Part shown: one piece after another, positions 9,072 through 18,380 of the stretch
Numbering within the stretch: position 1 is the first letter of the stretch
Layout: each line of letters starts with the position of its first letter
Assembly: GCA_034142505.1 (NCBI GenBank)
Contig: JAWZDV010000022.1
Span: 103,732-167,731, forward strand
DNA from: Hungatella_A sp034142505
Lineage (GTDB): Bacteria > Bacillota > Clostridia > Lachnospirales > Lachnospiraceae
DNA length: 64,000 nucleotides
Reading direction: 5' to 3'
The notes under the pieces: generated by a model
What the model saw: only the letters and a program-made list of their open reading frames with translations
What the model was told of the DNA's origin: nothing
The model's database searches: none
Translations under genes and position numbers: made by a program

Positions 9072-10550
9072 ATGAAAGCAATCATGGTGATGTATGACTC
9101 TCTCAACCGCCACATGCTGTCCCCCTATGGCTGTGAATGGACGAAAACACCGAATTTCAAGCGGCTGGCAGAGCGGTGTATGACCTTTGACAAGTCCTAT
9201 GTGGGAAGTCTTCCTTGTATGCCCGCCCGCCGGGAGATCCATACCGGACGGTATAATTTCCTGCACCGCAGCTGGGGACCGATGGAACCGTATGATGATT
9301 CCATGCCGGAACTTTTAAAGGAGCACGGAATTTACAGTCATTTGATCAGTGACCACTACCACTACTGGGAGGACGGCGGCTGCACTTACCATAACCGTTA
9401 CAGCAGCTGGGAAAATGTGCGCGGCCAGGAGGGTGATCTCTGGAAAGCCTGCGTGGGAGACGTGGAAGCGCCGCCTTATCTAGGAAATTATAAAAAACAG
9501 GATATGGTCAACCGGGAATATATGGACCGGGAGGAGAAGATGGCCCAGTCCGTCACGTTCCAGGCCGGCGCAGAGTTTCTGGACCGGAACCACAATGCGG
9601 ATTCCTGGTTCCTCCAGGTGGAGACCTTTGATCCACACGAACCGTTCTATGTACAGAATGAAGATTTGATGGGATTTGAGCAGGGCTATGATGGACCTCA
9701 TTTTGACTGGCCCGATTACCACCCGGTATTGGAGGAAGAGAAGCCCTATGTGCAGCATGTGCGAAACCAGTACGCGGCGCTGCTCCAGATGTGTGACCGG
9801 AACCTGGGTAAAATCCTGGACAAGATGGACGAGTACCATCTCTGGGAGGACACAATGCTGATTGTCAATACAGATCATGGATTTATGCTGGGAGAGCATG
9901 ACTGGTGGGCGAAGAGTAATCAGATTAACTTCTTTGAAGAGATTGTCCATACGCCGCTGTTCATCTATGATCCCAGAAGCAGGGCAGTAGGCCGCTGTGA
10001 CTGTCTGGTTCAGACCATTGACTTGGCACCTACTCTGCTGGAATACTTCGGTGTCCCAATCCCAGGAACGATGCAGGGTTATCCTTTAAGGAAAACGATT
10101 GAGGAGGGGACGCCTGTGCGGGAAACCTGCCTTTACGGAACCTGTGGTTCCCAGATATCCTGCACCAACGGACGCCAGACCTATGTGCTGGCCCCGGCAA
10201 GTAAAACCAATGACCCACTTTATAATTATACCCTGATGCCTACCCATATGCGGTCCATGTTCCCGCCGGAAGAGTTACAGCAGCTGGAACTTGCCGGACC
10301 GTTTTCCTTCACCAAAGGATGCCGCCTTTTGAAAATCAGGAATGTGGAGAAGAGCAGTTACTTAAATGAACTGGGGGAACATCCCTACGAGACGTTTCTG
10401 TTTGATCTGGAGAAAGACCCGGAGGAACATCAGCCAATCTCTGACCCGGAACTGGAGAAGTATTTCAGAAAAGAGATGGTGCGGCTGATGAAAGAGACGG
10501 ACGCGCCGGCGGAGCAGTATGAGAGGATGGGGCTGGAGGGGATGATCTAA
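9072..10550 (+). CDS. Sulfatase (Cys-type, formylglycine-dependent)
   Basis: An alkaline-phosphatase-superfamily sulfatase of 492 residues without a signal peptide, hence cytoplasmic. Residues 49-53 are CMPAR, the C-x-P-x-R signature whose Cys49 is converted to formylglycine. Metal-ligand elements are visible at the N-terminus (MYDS, Asp9) and in NTDHGFMLGEHDWW. ATG 9072 is preferred because AGGTG lies eight bases upstream; GTG 9063 is the in-frame alternative. The maturase required for the Cys type (anaerobic sulfatase-maturating radical SAM enzyme) is not in this window. It is the last gene of the transporter operon and may remove sulfate from imported sugars. Phosphonate hydrolases of the same fold cannot be excluded. 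Confidence 0.9.
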   Translation: MKAIMVMYDSLNRHMLSPYGCEWTKTPNFKRLAERCMTFDKSYVGSLPCMPARREIHTGRYNFLHRSWGPMEPYDDSMPELLKEHGIYSHLISDHYHYWEDGGCTYHNRYSSWENVRGQEGDLWKACVGDVEAPPYLGNYKKQDMVNREYMDREEKMAQSVTFQAGAEFLDRNHNADSWFLQVETFDPHEPFYVQNEDLMGFEQGYDGPHFDWPDYHPVLEEEKPYVQHVRNQYAALLQMCDRNLGKILDKMDEYHLWEDTMLIVNTDHGFMLGEHDWWAKSNQINFFEEIVHTPLFIYDPRSRAVGRCDCLVQTIDLAPTLLEYFGVPIPGTMQGYPLRKTIEEGTPVRETCLYGTCGSQISCTNGRQTYVLAPASKTNDPLYNYTLMPTHMRSMFPPEELQQLELAGPFSFTKGCRLLKIRNVEKSSYLNELGEHPYETFLFDLEKDPEEHQPISDPELEKYFRKEMVRLMKETDAPAEQYERMGLEGMI

Positions 10551-10618
10551 GAAGAGGTTAGAGTTAGAAGAAATTGTAAGGAAGACGTAAGCGATGCAGA
10601 CACACTTATACGTAGCGG

Positions 10619-10680
10619 GTGAGGGGAATGGGGCTGGGGGAGGCGGACGCGTCCGCCTCCCCCAGCCCCATTCCTCTCAC
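10619..10680. repeat. 62-nt near-perfect palindrome (GC-rich)
   Basis: The centre is ACGCGT at 10647-10652. The arms are perfectly complementary for 25 bp (10625-10649 with 10650-10674) and extend to about 31 bp with a single G-T pair. There is no loop and no T-run, so it is not an ordinary terminator. It lies 69 bases after the sulfatase stop. Confidence 0.85.
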
Positions 10681-10778
10681 GAACGAATGTACCTCACCCC
10701 TCGCGTCTTTCATCCTTCAACTCCCCATTTACCAAAAGCTCAGAAAGAACCGATACACTGGCGCTGTGGTCTTTATAT

Positions 10779-11172
10779 TTACTTTTCTTCCAATAGAAAG
10801 TCCGGAATATAGATCAGTTGAATTTCATCATAGGATTCAATAAAACTCCGATCCATGGATCATACAATTTTGGGGTAATTATCCGGTATGGCCTTCAGAG
10901 GCATCAGTTCCCATTGCCTTGTCTCTTCTCCGGCCATGGTTTCCGCGACCTGAATATAGATTTTTTTACTTGGTTTTTCAGCAATAAAATCAACTTCCGC
11001 ATCTTCTATTTTTCCTATGTAGATTCAATAATCACGTCGAAGAAGTTCCAAGAATACCACATTTTCCCAAATATGGCCTCTGTACTTTTCCAGAGTTTTT
11101 AAAAACTGTTTTCCTTTGATATCATAATATTCATATCATCATCTATTATCATAACCTATGATTATAGATTCA
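10779..11172 (-). pseudogene. Decayed C-terminal part of an AAA ATPase (DUF4143 family)
   Basis: Reading the minus strand gives a recognisable DUF4143 C-terminus: YEYYDIKGKQFLKTLEKYR, then GHIWENVVFLELLRRDY, a TGA, IYIGKIEDAEVDFIAEKP, KIYIQVAETM, LKAIPDNYPKIV, a second TGA, SMDRSFIESYDEIQLIYIPD and a natural stop TAA at 10779-10781. Both internal TGA codons lie in frame with conserved family text on either side. About 15-20 residues are missing between EKYR and GHIWEN compared with intact members as I remember them. Two further TGA codons sit near 11135. The N-terminal P-loop part is absent. The remnant explains most of this otherwise gene-free stretch. Confidence 0.75.
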
Positions 11173-11218
11173 ATTCCATTCTCGTATAGTGGGGGGATGG
11201 AAAATGTGACGGGTGTAG

Positions 11219-11247
11219 TTGAAATCTCGGTGTAAATAGGTTACTAT
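11219..11247 (+). promoter_or_regulatory. Sigma-A-like promoter of leuB
   Basis: TTGAAA at 11219-11224 and TACTAT at 11242-11247 are separated by 17 bases. leuB starts 43 bases downstream behind AAGGGAGGG. No T-box or leader peptide was recognised. Confidence 0.55.
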
Positions 11248-11290
11248 TAAGAGAAATATAAAAATTTGCTGCCAAAGGGAGGGTATCCAG

Positions 11291-12373
11291 ATGGACTATA
11301 AAGTAGCTGTGATTCCGGGAGACGGGATCGGACCGGAGATTGTGCGGGAGGCAAAAAAGGTGCTGGACCGCGTGGGAGAGGTTTATGGACATACGTTTAC
11401 ATATACAGAGGTGCTGATGGGCGGAGCGTCCATCGATGTGCATGGGGTCCCGCTGACGGACGAAGCGCTGGAGACCGCCAGGAAGAGTGACGCGGTGCTT
11501 TTGGGGGCTGTGGGCGGCGATGTGGGGAATTCCAGATGGTACGACGTGGCGCCGAATTTGAGACCGGAGGCGGGGCTTTTGGCAATCCGCAAGGGGTTAA
11601 ACTTATTTGCCAATATACGGCCGGCTTACCTTTATAAAGAGCTGGCGGAGGCCTGTCCGCTGAAAAAAGAGATTATCGGCGATGGCTTTGATATGGTGAT
11701 TATGAGAGAATTGACCGGCGGCCTGTATTTTGGGGAACGGCACACGGAGGAAGTGGACGGCGTCATGACGGCGGTGGACACCTTAACTTACAATGAGAAT
11801 GAGATCCGCAGAATTGCCATCAAGGCTTTTGATATTGCTATGAAACGGAGAAAGAAAGTCATCAGTGTGGATAAGGCCAATGTCTTAGACTCCTCCAGAC
11901 TCTGGAGAAAGGTTGTGGAAGAAGTGGCGGAGGATTACCCGGAGGTGGAACTTACCCACATGCTGGTGGACAACTGCGCTATGCAGCTGGTGATGAATCC
12001 GGGACAGTTTGACGTGGTGTTGACGGAGAATATGTTCGGGGATATCTTGTCGGATGAAGCCAGCATGATCACCGGTTCCATCGGGATGCTGTCTTCCGCA
12101 AGCTTAAATGAGACAAAATTCGGCATGTATGAGCCGAGCCATGGTTCCGCGCCGGACATTGCTGGGAAGGATATCGCCAACCCGATTGCCACTATTTTGT
12201 CGGCAGCCATGATGCTGCGCTACTCCTTCGATCTTGACAAGGAGGCGGATGCCATGGAAATAGCTGTGCAGAAAGTGCTGACAGAAGGATTCCGCACATC
12301 GGATATCTGGTCGGAGGGATGTGAGAAGATCGGTACCACGAAGATGGGAGACTTAATTGCAGCCAGAATTTAG
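11291..12373 (+). CDS. leuB: 3-isopropylmalate dehydrogenase
   Basis: A 360-residue cytoplasmic enzyme of leucine biosynthesis that oxidatively decarboxylates (2R,3S)-3-isopropylmalate with NAD. The N-terminal motif IPGDGIGPEI, the substrate loop RELTGGLYFG and the C-terminal EPSHGSAPDIAGK region are diagnostic of the isocitrate/isopropylmalate dehydrogenase family, and the length is normal. leuA, leuC and leuD are not adjacent in this window. ilvD and ilvB follow, so the gene belongs to a branched-chain amino-acid cluster. The ribosome binding site AAGGGAGG is strong. Confidence 0.96.
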   Translation: MDYKVAVIPGDGIGPEIVREAKKVLDRVGEVYGHTFTYTEVLMGGASIDVHGVPLTDEALETARKSDAVLLGAVGGDVGNSRWYDVAPNLRPEAGLLAIRKGLNLFANIRPAYLYKELAEACPLKKEIIGDGFDMVIMRELTGGLYFGERHTEEVDGVMTAVDTLTYNENEIRRIAIKAFDIAMKRRKKVISVDKANVLDSSRLWRKVVEEVAEDYPEVELTHMLVDNCAMQLVMNPGQFDVVLTENMFGDILSDEASMITGSIGMLSSASLNETKFGMYEPSHGSAPDIAGKDIANPIATILSAAMMLRYSFDLDKEADAMEIAVQKVLTEGFRTSDIWSEGCEKIGTTKMGDLIAARI

Positions 12374-12426
12374 GAAGCAGTTTGTTGTAAATTTTATAAA
12401 AAATGTCGAAAATTCGCTAAAACCGA

Positions 12427-12502
12427 TTGACAGATAGTGCTTTAGCGAGATAAAGTAGTAAAAAGCAGAAATATTCCCCCGCGTATTCCATATGCCGGGG
12501 GG
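12427..12502 (+). promoter_or_regulatory. Candidate ilvD promoter and leader hairpin
   Basis: TTGACA at 12427-12432 is followed 16 bases later by GATAAA. Downstream, CCCCCG (12476-12481) can pair with CGGGGG (about 12496-12501) to form a leader hairpin without a T-run. Whether it regulates ilvD is unknown. Confidence 0.45.
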
Positions 12503-12531
12503 ATTCATCATAAAATCAGGAGGGGATTACC

Positions 12532-14196
12532 ATGAAGAGTGATGCAGTGAAAACAGGAATGCAGCAGGCGCCTCACCGCTCTCTGTTCAATGCTCTTGGC
12601 ATGACAGAGGAGGAGATGAGAAAGCCGATGGTCGGCATCGTCAGTTCTTACAATGAGATTGTTCCGGGCCACATGAACCTGGATAAGATAGTGGAAGCCG
12701 TCAAGCTTGGCGTGGCCATGGCAGGCGGAACTCCGGTTGTGTTCCCCGCCATCGCGGTTTGTGACGGGATTGCCATGGGGCATATCGGTATGAAATACTC
12801 TCTGGTGACCAGGGATTTGATTGCGGATTCCACCGAGTGTATGGCGCTGGCCCATCAGTTTGATGCGCTGGTGATGGTACCAAACTGTGATAAAAATGTG
12901 CCGGGTCTTTTGATGGCGGCGGCGCGTATTAATATTCCCACTGTGTTCGTCAGTGGCGGACCAATGCTGGCGGGACGTGTACAGGGCCACAAGACCAGCT
13001 TATCCAGTATGTTTGAGGCGGTTGGCTCCTATGCGGCGGGCACCATGAGTGAGGAAGAGGTCTACGAGTATGAGTGCAAGGCCTGTCCGACCTGCGGTTC
13101 CTGTTCCGGCATGTACACAGCCAACAGCATGAACTGTCTGACCGAGGTGCTTGGCATGGGACTTCGTGGAAATGGAACGATTCCGGCCGTTTATTCCGAG
13201 AGAATCAAGCTGGCAAAGCACGCCGGCATGGCAGTGATGGAGATGTATGAGAAGAATATTCGTCCCCGGGATATTATGACAAAGGAAGCGTTTATGAATG
13301 CGCTGACCATGGATATGGTGCTGGGCTGCAGTACCAACAGTATGCTGCATTTGCCGGCCATCGCCCATGAGGCGGGAGTGGAGTTAAATGTGGACATCGC
13401 CAACGAGATCAGCTCCAGAACACCGAACCTCTGCCATCTGGCGCCGGCTGGCCCTACTTATATGGAAGATTTGAATGAAGCCGGCGGTATTTACGCCGTG
13501 ATGAATGAGGTCAGCAAGCTGGGCGCGCTGAATCTTGACTGTATGACGGTTACCGGGAAAACGGTGGGCGAGAATATCAAGGGCTGCGTCAACAAGAACC
13601 CGGAGGTGATCCGTCCGGTAGAGAATCCTTACAGCAGTACCGGCGGCATTGCCGTGCTGAAGGGGAATTTAGCGCCAGATTCCTGCGTGGTGAAGCGGTC
13701 GGCAGTGGTGCCGGAGATGCTTGTCCATGAGGGACCGGCCAGAGTCTTTGACTGTGAGGAGGATGCCATTGAAGCCATCAAGGGCGGAAAGATCGTGGAG
13801 GGCGACGTGGTCGTCATCCGTTATGAGGGACCAAAAGGCGGTCCTGGTATGAGAGAGATGCTGAATCCGACATCGGCCATTGCCGGCATGGGACTGGGGT
13901 CCAGTGTGGCGCTGATCACGGATGGCCGGTTCAGCGGTGCATCCAGAGGAGCTTCCATCGGCCATGTGGCGCCGGAAGCGGCAGTGGGAGGACCTATCGC
14001 CCTGGTGAAGGAAGGGGACCCGATTGCGATTGACATTAATGCGAACACCATCACATTAAAGGTATCGGATGAGGAACTGGCAGCCAGGAAGGCCGAGTGG
14101 AAGCCGAGAACACCGCAGGTGACAACCGGTTATCTGGCCCGCTATGCATCGTTAGTGACCTCAGCCAACCGTGGCGCGGTTTTGGAAGTGAAGTGA
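12532..14196 (+). CDS. ilvD: Dihydroxy-acid dehydratase
   Basis: A 554-residue Fe-S dehydratase of valine, isoleucine and leucine synthesis that converts 2,3-dihydroxy-3-methylbutanoate to 2-oxoisovalerate. Conserved cluster and metal motifs are present: the Cys in PNCDKNVPG, the CPTCGSCSGMYTANSMNC segment and the C-terminal GRFSGASRGASIGHVAPEA. The length equals that of typical IlvD. It starts after AGGAGGGG and ends 19 bases before ilvB, so the two are co-transcribed. Confidence 0.97.
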   Translation: MKSDAVKTGMQQAPHRSLFNALGMTEEEMRKPMVGIVSSYNEIVPGHMNLDKIVEAVKLGVAMAGGTPVVFPAIAVCDGIAMGHIGMKYSLVTRDLIADSTECMALAHQFDALVMVPNCDKNVPGLLMAAARINIPTVFVSGGPMLAGRVQGHKTSLSSMFEAVGSYAAGTMSEEEVYEYECKACPTCGSCSGMYTANSMNCLTEVLGMGLRGNGTIPAVYSERIKLAKHAGMAVMEMYEKNIRPRDIMTKEAFMNALTMDMVLGCSTNSMLHLPAIAHEAGVELNVDIANEISSRTPNLCHLAPAGPTYMEDLNEAGGIYAVMNEVSKLGALNLDCMTVTGKTVGENIKGCVNKNPEVIRPVENPYSSTGGIAVLKGNLAPDSCVVKRSAVVPEMLVHEGPARVFDCEEDAIEAIKGGKIVEGDVVVIRYEGPKGGPGMREMLNPTSAIAGMGLGSSVALITDGRFSGASRGASIGHVAPEAAVGGPIALVKEGDPIAIDINANTITLKVSDEELAARKAEWKPRTPQVTTGYLARYASLVTSANRGAVLEVK

Positions 14197-14215
14197 GAAG
14201 ATAAGGAGAATATAG

Positions 14216-15895
14216 ATGAAGACAATCACAGGAGCAGAAATCGTGATCGAGTGCTTGAAAGAGCAGGGCGTTGACACCGTGTTTGGTTATCCGGGCGGAA
14301 CGATCCTGAATATCTATGACGCACTCTATAAACATCAGGATGAGATAACTCACATTCTGACCTCCCATGAGCAGGGAGCGGCTCATGCGGCGGATGGGTA
14401 TGCCAGAGCCACCGGCAAGGTGGGAGTTTGTATGGCGACTTCAGGCCCCGGGGCAACCAATCTGGTTACCGGCATTGCCACGGCTTATATGGATTCCGTG
14501 CCTATGGTGGCCATTACCTGCAATGTGGCGGTGAGCATGCTTGGAAAGGACAGTTTCCAGGAGGTTGATATCACCGGTGTGACGATGCCGATCACCAAAT
14601 ACAATTTTATTGTGAAGGATATCAGCCGGCTGGCATATGTGCTGAGACGGGCATTTACCATCGCCCAGTCGGGACGGCCGGGACCGGTTCTGGTGGATAT
14701 CACCAAGGACGTGACGGCCAATACATACGATTATGAGTACGAGGCTCCGGAGCCGGTCATGCCTCAGACGGACACGATTACCGAGGAGGATATGGAGGCG
14801 GCGCTGGCATTGATCCGCAAGGCCAGGAAACCTTTTATCTTCGTGGGAGGCGGCGCGGTGATTGCCGACGCGGCTGACGAGGTGAGAGCATTTGCACATA
14901 AGATTCAGGCGCCGGTGGCTGACAGCCTCATGGGAAAGGGAGCGTTTGACGGGACGGATGAACTGTATACCGGAATGGTCGGGATGCACGGGACGAAGAC
15001 CTCCAACTTTGGATTTACGGAGTGCGACTTACTGATCGTGGTGGGAGCCAGGTTCAGCGACCGTGTGACGGGCAATGCCTCCAAATTTGCGAAAAATGCG
15101 AAGATACTCCAACTGGATGTGGACCCGGCGGAGATTAACAAGAATATCAGAACCACGGCCAGCGTGGTGGGGGATGTGAAGGTGATTCTGCGGAAGTTAA
15201 ACGCCAGACTGGACCCCATCAACCACGATGAGTGGATTGCCCATATTGAGCGGATGAAGGATATGTATCCGCTGCGGTATGACAAGAACGCGCTGACAGG
15301 GCCGGGGATTATTGAGACGATCTATGAGCTGACACAGGGGGACGCCATCATTACCACTGAGGTGGGGCAGCATCAGATGTGGGCGGCCCAGTTCTACAAG
15401 TATAAAGCACCGAGGACATTTTTGACCTCCGGCGGCCTTGGAACTATGGGTTACGGCTTGGGAGCTTCCATCGGGGCGAAGATGGGCTGTAAGGATAAAA
15501 AGGTGTTTAATATTGCCGGCGACGGCTGTTTCCGTATGAACATGAATGAGATCGCCACGGCGACCCGGTACAACATTCCCATCATCCAGGTGGTGGTGAA
15601 CAACCATGTACTCGGCATGGTTCGGCAGTGGCAGACTCTGTTCTACGGGAAACGTTACTCTCATACAGTATTAAATGACAAGGTGGATTTCGTGAAACTG
15701 GCGGAAGCCATGGGGGCGAAAGCTTATCTGGTCACCAGGAAAGAGGACTTGAAACCGGTGCTGGAAGAAGCCATGGGACTGGATATCCCGGTGGTGATCG
15801 AGTGCCAGATTCAGTGCGATGACAAGGTATTCCCGATGGTATCTCCGGGAGCGCCGATTCAGGATGTATTTGATGATACGGATTTGAAGATATAA
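14216..15895 (+). CDS. ilvB: Acetolactate synthase, large (catalytic) subunit
   Basis: A 559-residue thiamine-diphosphate enzyme that makes 2-acetolactate, the first common step of valine and leucine synthesis. Visible features are the N-terminal GYPGGTILNIYD with the neighbouring glutamate in HEQGAAHAADGYARA, the central FAD/acceptor region and the thiamine-diphosphate motif beginning GDGCFRMNMNE. It is the anabolic AHAS type rather than pyruvate oxidase, judged from length and motifs. No small regulatory subunit gene (ilvN) lies beside it. A structured repeat element follows immediately. Confidence 0.95.
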   Translation: MKTITGAEIVIECLKEQGVDTVFGYPGGTILNIYDALYKHQDEITHILTSHEQGAAHAADGYARATGKVGVCMATSGPGATNLVTGIATAYMDSVPMVAITCNVAVSMLGKDSFQEVDITGVTMPITKYNFIVKDISRLAYVLRRAFTIAQSGRPGPVLVDITKDVTANTYDYEYEAPEPVMPQTDTITEEDMEAALALIRKARKPFIFVGGGAVIADAADEVRAFAHKIQAPVADSLMGKGAFDGTDELYTGMVGMHGTKTSNFGFTECDLLIVVGARFSDRVTGNASKFAKNAKILQLDVDPAEINKNIRTTASVVGDVKVILRKLNARLDPINHDEWIAHIERMKDMYPLRYDKNALTGPGIIETIYELTQGDAIITTEVGQHQMWAAQFYKYKAPRTFLTSGGLGTMGYGLGASIGAKMGCKDKKVFNIAGDGCFRMNMNEIATATRYNIPIIQVVVNNHVLGMVRQWQTLFYGKRYSHTVLNDKVDFVKLAEAMGAKAYLVTRKEDLKPVLEEAMGLDIPVVIECQIQCDDKVFPMVSPGAPIQDVFDDTDLKI

Positions 15896-15896
15896 T

Positions 15897-16047
15897 GTAA
15901 CAGTTCAGACGGCGGGAAAATTGGCGCGGAAAGGTGCGTCAAGCTTGCTTGTAAGCGCATTTTCGGGACAATTTTTACATCGGATGGATATCCGATGCTT
16001 CTTGACCGGCTTTTTCGGTCAAGAAGATGAGCTGTCTGAACTGTTAC
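15897..16047. repeat. Structured intergenic repeat element, copy 1
   Basis: Perfect 14-bp terminal inverted repeat (15897-15910 with 16034-16047) enclosing three hairpins. The first is a long interrupted stem with the apical sequence TCAAGCTTGCTTGTAAGC, the second is ATCGGAT/ATCCGAT, and the third is CTTCTTGACCG/CGGTCAAGAAG. Copies with the same layout occur at 35137 and, in the opposite orientation, at 48201. It lies between ilvB and serC. Confidence 0.8.
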
Positions 16048-16110
16048 GATAAATTCGTTATTCACCAGATAAAGTTAAAAAATATCATTTTGGGAAAGAG
16101 AGGAAAGGTT

Positions 16111-17196
16111 ATGAGTAGAGTGTATAATTTCTCAGCAGGTCCGGCCGTACTGCCGGAAGAGGTGCTGAAGGAAGCTGCAGACGAGATGCTGGATTACAGA
16201 GGCACCGGGATGTCGGTGATGGAGATGTCACACCGGTCAAAAGCTTTTGAGACGATTATTAACGAAGCGGAAGCGGACTTAAGAGACCTGATGGGAATAC
16301 CGGACAACTACAAGGTGCTTTTCCTTCAGGGCGGTGCGTCACAGCAGTTCGCCATGATTCCCATGAATTTGATGAAGAATAAGGTGGCGGATTATATTAT
16401 TACCGGCCAGTGGGCAAAGAAGGCTTACCAAGAGGCGAAGCTGTATGGCAAGGCCAACGCCATCGCTTCCAGTGCGGATCAGACGTTCAGCTATATCCCG
16501 GACTGCTCGGATCTGCCGATATCCGAGGATGCGGATTATGTTTATATCTGCGAGAACAATACCATTTATGGCACCAAGTTTAAAGAACTTCCAAACACCA
16601 AGGGGAAAACGCTGGTGGCGGATGTGTCCTCCTGCTTTTTGTCGGAGCCGGTGGATGTGACGAAATACGGCATTATCTACGGCGGTGTTCAGAAGAATGT
16701 GGGACCGGCAGGTGTTGTGATTGTGATTATCCGGGAGGATTTGATCACGGAGGATGTATTGGAGGGAACTCCTACTATGCTGCGTTACAAGACCCATGCC
16801 GACAACAAGTCTCTGTATAACACGCCGCCTGCTTACGGTATTTACATCTGCGGAAAGGTGTTCAAGTGGCTGAAAAACAGGGGCGGCTTGGCGGCAATGA
16901 AGGAATATAATGAGAAGAAGGCCGCGATTCTCTATGATTTCCTGGATTCCAGCGAGATGTTCAAGGGAACCGTGGTGAAGAAGGACCGGTCTCTCATGAA
17001 TGTTCCGTTTGTGACAGGCAATGAGGAACTGGACGCCCTGTTTGTCAAAGAGGCAAAGGCGGCAGGTCTTGAGAATTTGAAGGGACATAGAACCGTTGGC
17101 GGAATGCGGGCCAGCATTTACAATGCAATGCCGATGGAGGGCGTGGAGAAGCTGGCTGCATTCATGAAAGAGTTTGAGGAGGCGCATAAAGCATGA
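16111..17196 (+). CDS. serC: Phosphoserine aminotransferase
   Basis: A 361-residue PLP enzyme of serine synthesis that transaminates 3-phosphohydroxypyruvate with glutamate. The N-terminal YNFSAGPAVLPEEVL, the PLP-binding Lys in GGVQKNVGPAG and the C-terminal GHRTVGGMRASIYNAMP are family signatures. ATG 16111 follows GAGAGGAAAGG; a longer frame reaching 16027 runs into the repeat element and is rejected. Its stop overlaps the start of serA by four bases, so the pair is translationally coupled. Confidence 0.96.
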   Translation: MSRVYNFSAGPAVLPEEVLKEAADEMLDYRGTGMSVMEMSHRSKAFETIINEAEADLRDLMGIPDNYKVLFLQGGASQQFAMIPMNLMKNKVADYIITGQWAKKAYQEAKLYGKANAIASSADQTFSYIPDCSDLPISEDADYVYICENNTIYGTKFKELPNTKGKTLVADVSSCFLSEPVDVTKYGIIYGGVQKNVGPAGVVIVIIREDLITEDVLEGTPTMLRYKTHADNKSLYNTPPAYGIYICGKVFKWLKNRGGLAAMKEYNEKKAAILYDFLDSSEMFKGTVVKKDRSLMNVPFVTGNEELDALFVKEAKAAGLENLKGHRTVGGMRASIYNAMPMEGVEKLAAFMKEFEEAHKA

Positions 17197-18356
17197 AAAA
17201 TATCTTTTGTTTAAACGCGATTTCGAAGTTTGGTACTGATATGCTGACGGAGGATTATCAGCTGGTTGACGAGATAGGCGGTGCGGATGGCGTGCTGGTG
17301 CGAAGCGCGGCCATGCATGACATGGAGTTTCCGGAGAGTTTAAAGGCCATTGCCCGTGCTGGCGCCGGGGTGAACAACATTCCTCTGGATGAGTGTGCGA
17401 AGAAAGGTATCGTCGTGTTCAATACGCCGGGGGCCAATGCCAACGGAGTGAAGGAACTGGTGATTGCCGGTATGCTGCTGGCTTCCCGTGATGTGGTGGG
17501 CGGAATTGAGTGGTGCCAGAGCATCAAGGAAGATCCGGGCATCGCCAAAGCGGTGGAGAAAGGGAAAAAGGCCTTTGCAGGCTATGAGATTAAGGGAAAG
17601 AAGCTGGGCGTGATCGGTCTTGGGGCCATCGGCGCGGAGGTCGCCAACGCGGCGGCGTCTCTTGGGATGGAGGTTTACGGGTATGATCCGTTTATCTCGG
17701 TTAACGGAGCCTGGGGTCTTTCCAGAAATGTAAAGCATATCACTTCTGTGGATACCATTTATCAGGAGTGTGACTATATCACGATTCATGTGCCGCTGCT
17801 GGATGACACAAAAGGTATGATCAACAAGACCACCATAGACCAGATGAAGAAGGGTGTTGTCGTACTGAACTTCTCCAGAGATTCCCTGGTAAATGATGAC
17901 GATATGGCTGTGGCGTTGAATGAGGGAAAGGTACATAAGTATGTGACGGATTTCCCGAATCCGAAGTCTGCCAATATGGCGGGAGCCATTGTGATTCCTC
18001 ATCTTGGTGCTTCCACGGAGGAGTCGGAGGACAACTGCGCGGTGATGGCGGTTCAGGAGATCATGGATTATTTAGAGAACGGCAATATCAAGAATTCCGT
18101 GAATTATCCGGACTGCAATATGGGTGAATGCCATGCGGCCAGCAGGGTGGCGGTGCTTCATATGAATATCCCGAACATGATCGGACAGATTACGGGAACC
18201 GTGGCTTCCGGGAATGTGAATATTACCGATATGACCAACAAGAGCCGTGACCAGTATGCGTATACCATGCTGGATTTAGAGGCGGCGGCCGGAGATGAGA
18301 TGGTTGGAAAACTGAAAGCCATCGACGGGGTGCTGGGAGTCCGGGTGATCAAGTAG
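17193..18356 (+). CDS. serA: D-3-phosphoglycerate dehydrogenase
   Basis: A 387-residue NAD-dependent 2-hydroxyacid dehydrogenase that opens the phosphorylated serine pathway. It contains the Rossmann motif GVIGLGAIGAEVANAA (near residue 140), the catalytic-domain element NFSRD and the histidine in PHLGASTEESEDN. A C-terminal ACT-like domain from about residue 318 (LHMNIPNMIGQITGTVASG) probably binds a regulatory ligand such as serine. This is the short form with one ACT domain. It overlaps serC (ATGA) and precedes the DUF1015 gene. Confidence 0.95.
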   Translation: MKNIFCLNAISKFGTDMLTEDYQLVDEIGGADGVLVRSAAMHDMEFPESLKAIARAGAGVNNIPLDECAKKGIVVFNTPGANANGVKELVIAGMLLASRDVVGGIEWCQSIKEDPGIAKAVEKGKKAFAGYEIKGKKLGVIGLGAIGAEVANAAASLGMEVYGYDPFISVNGAWGLSRNVKHITSVDTIYQECDYITIHVPLLDDTKGMINKTTIDQMKKGVVVLNFSRDSLVNDDDMAVALNEGKVHKYVTDFPNPKSANMAGAIVIPHLGASTEESEDNCAVMAVQEIMDYLENGNIKNSVNYPDCNMGECHAASRVAVLHMNIPNMIGQITGTVASGNVNITDMTNKSRDQYAYTMLDLEAAAGDEMVGKLKAIDGVLGVRVIK

Positions 18357-18380
18357 ACGAAGCGTAGAGAGTGCAATGGG

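Noticed and set aside
11160..11290. A T-box or leucine leader peptide before leuB
   Set aside because: No T-box sequence, specifier hairpin or run of Leu codons could be seen.
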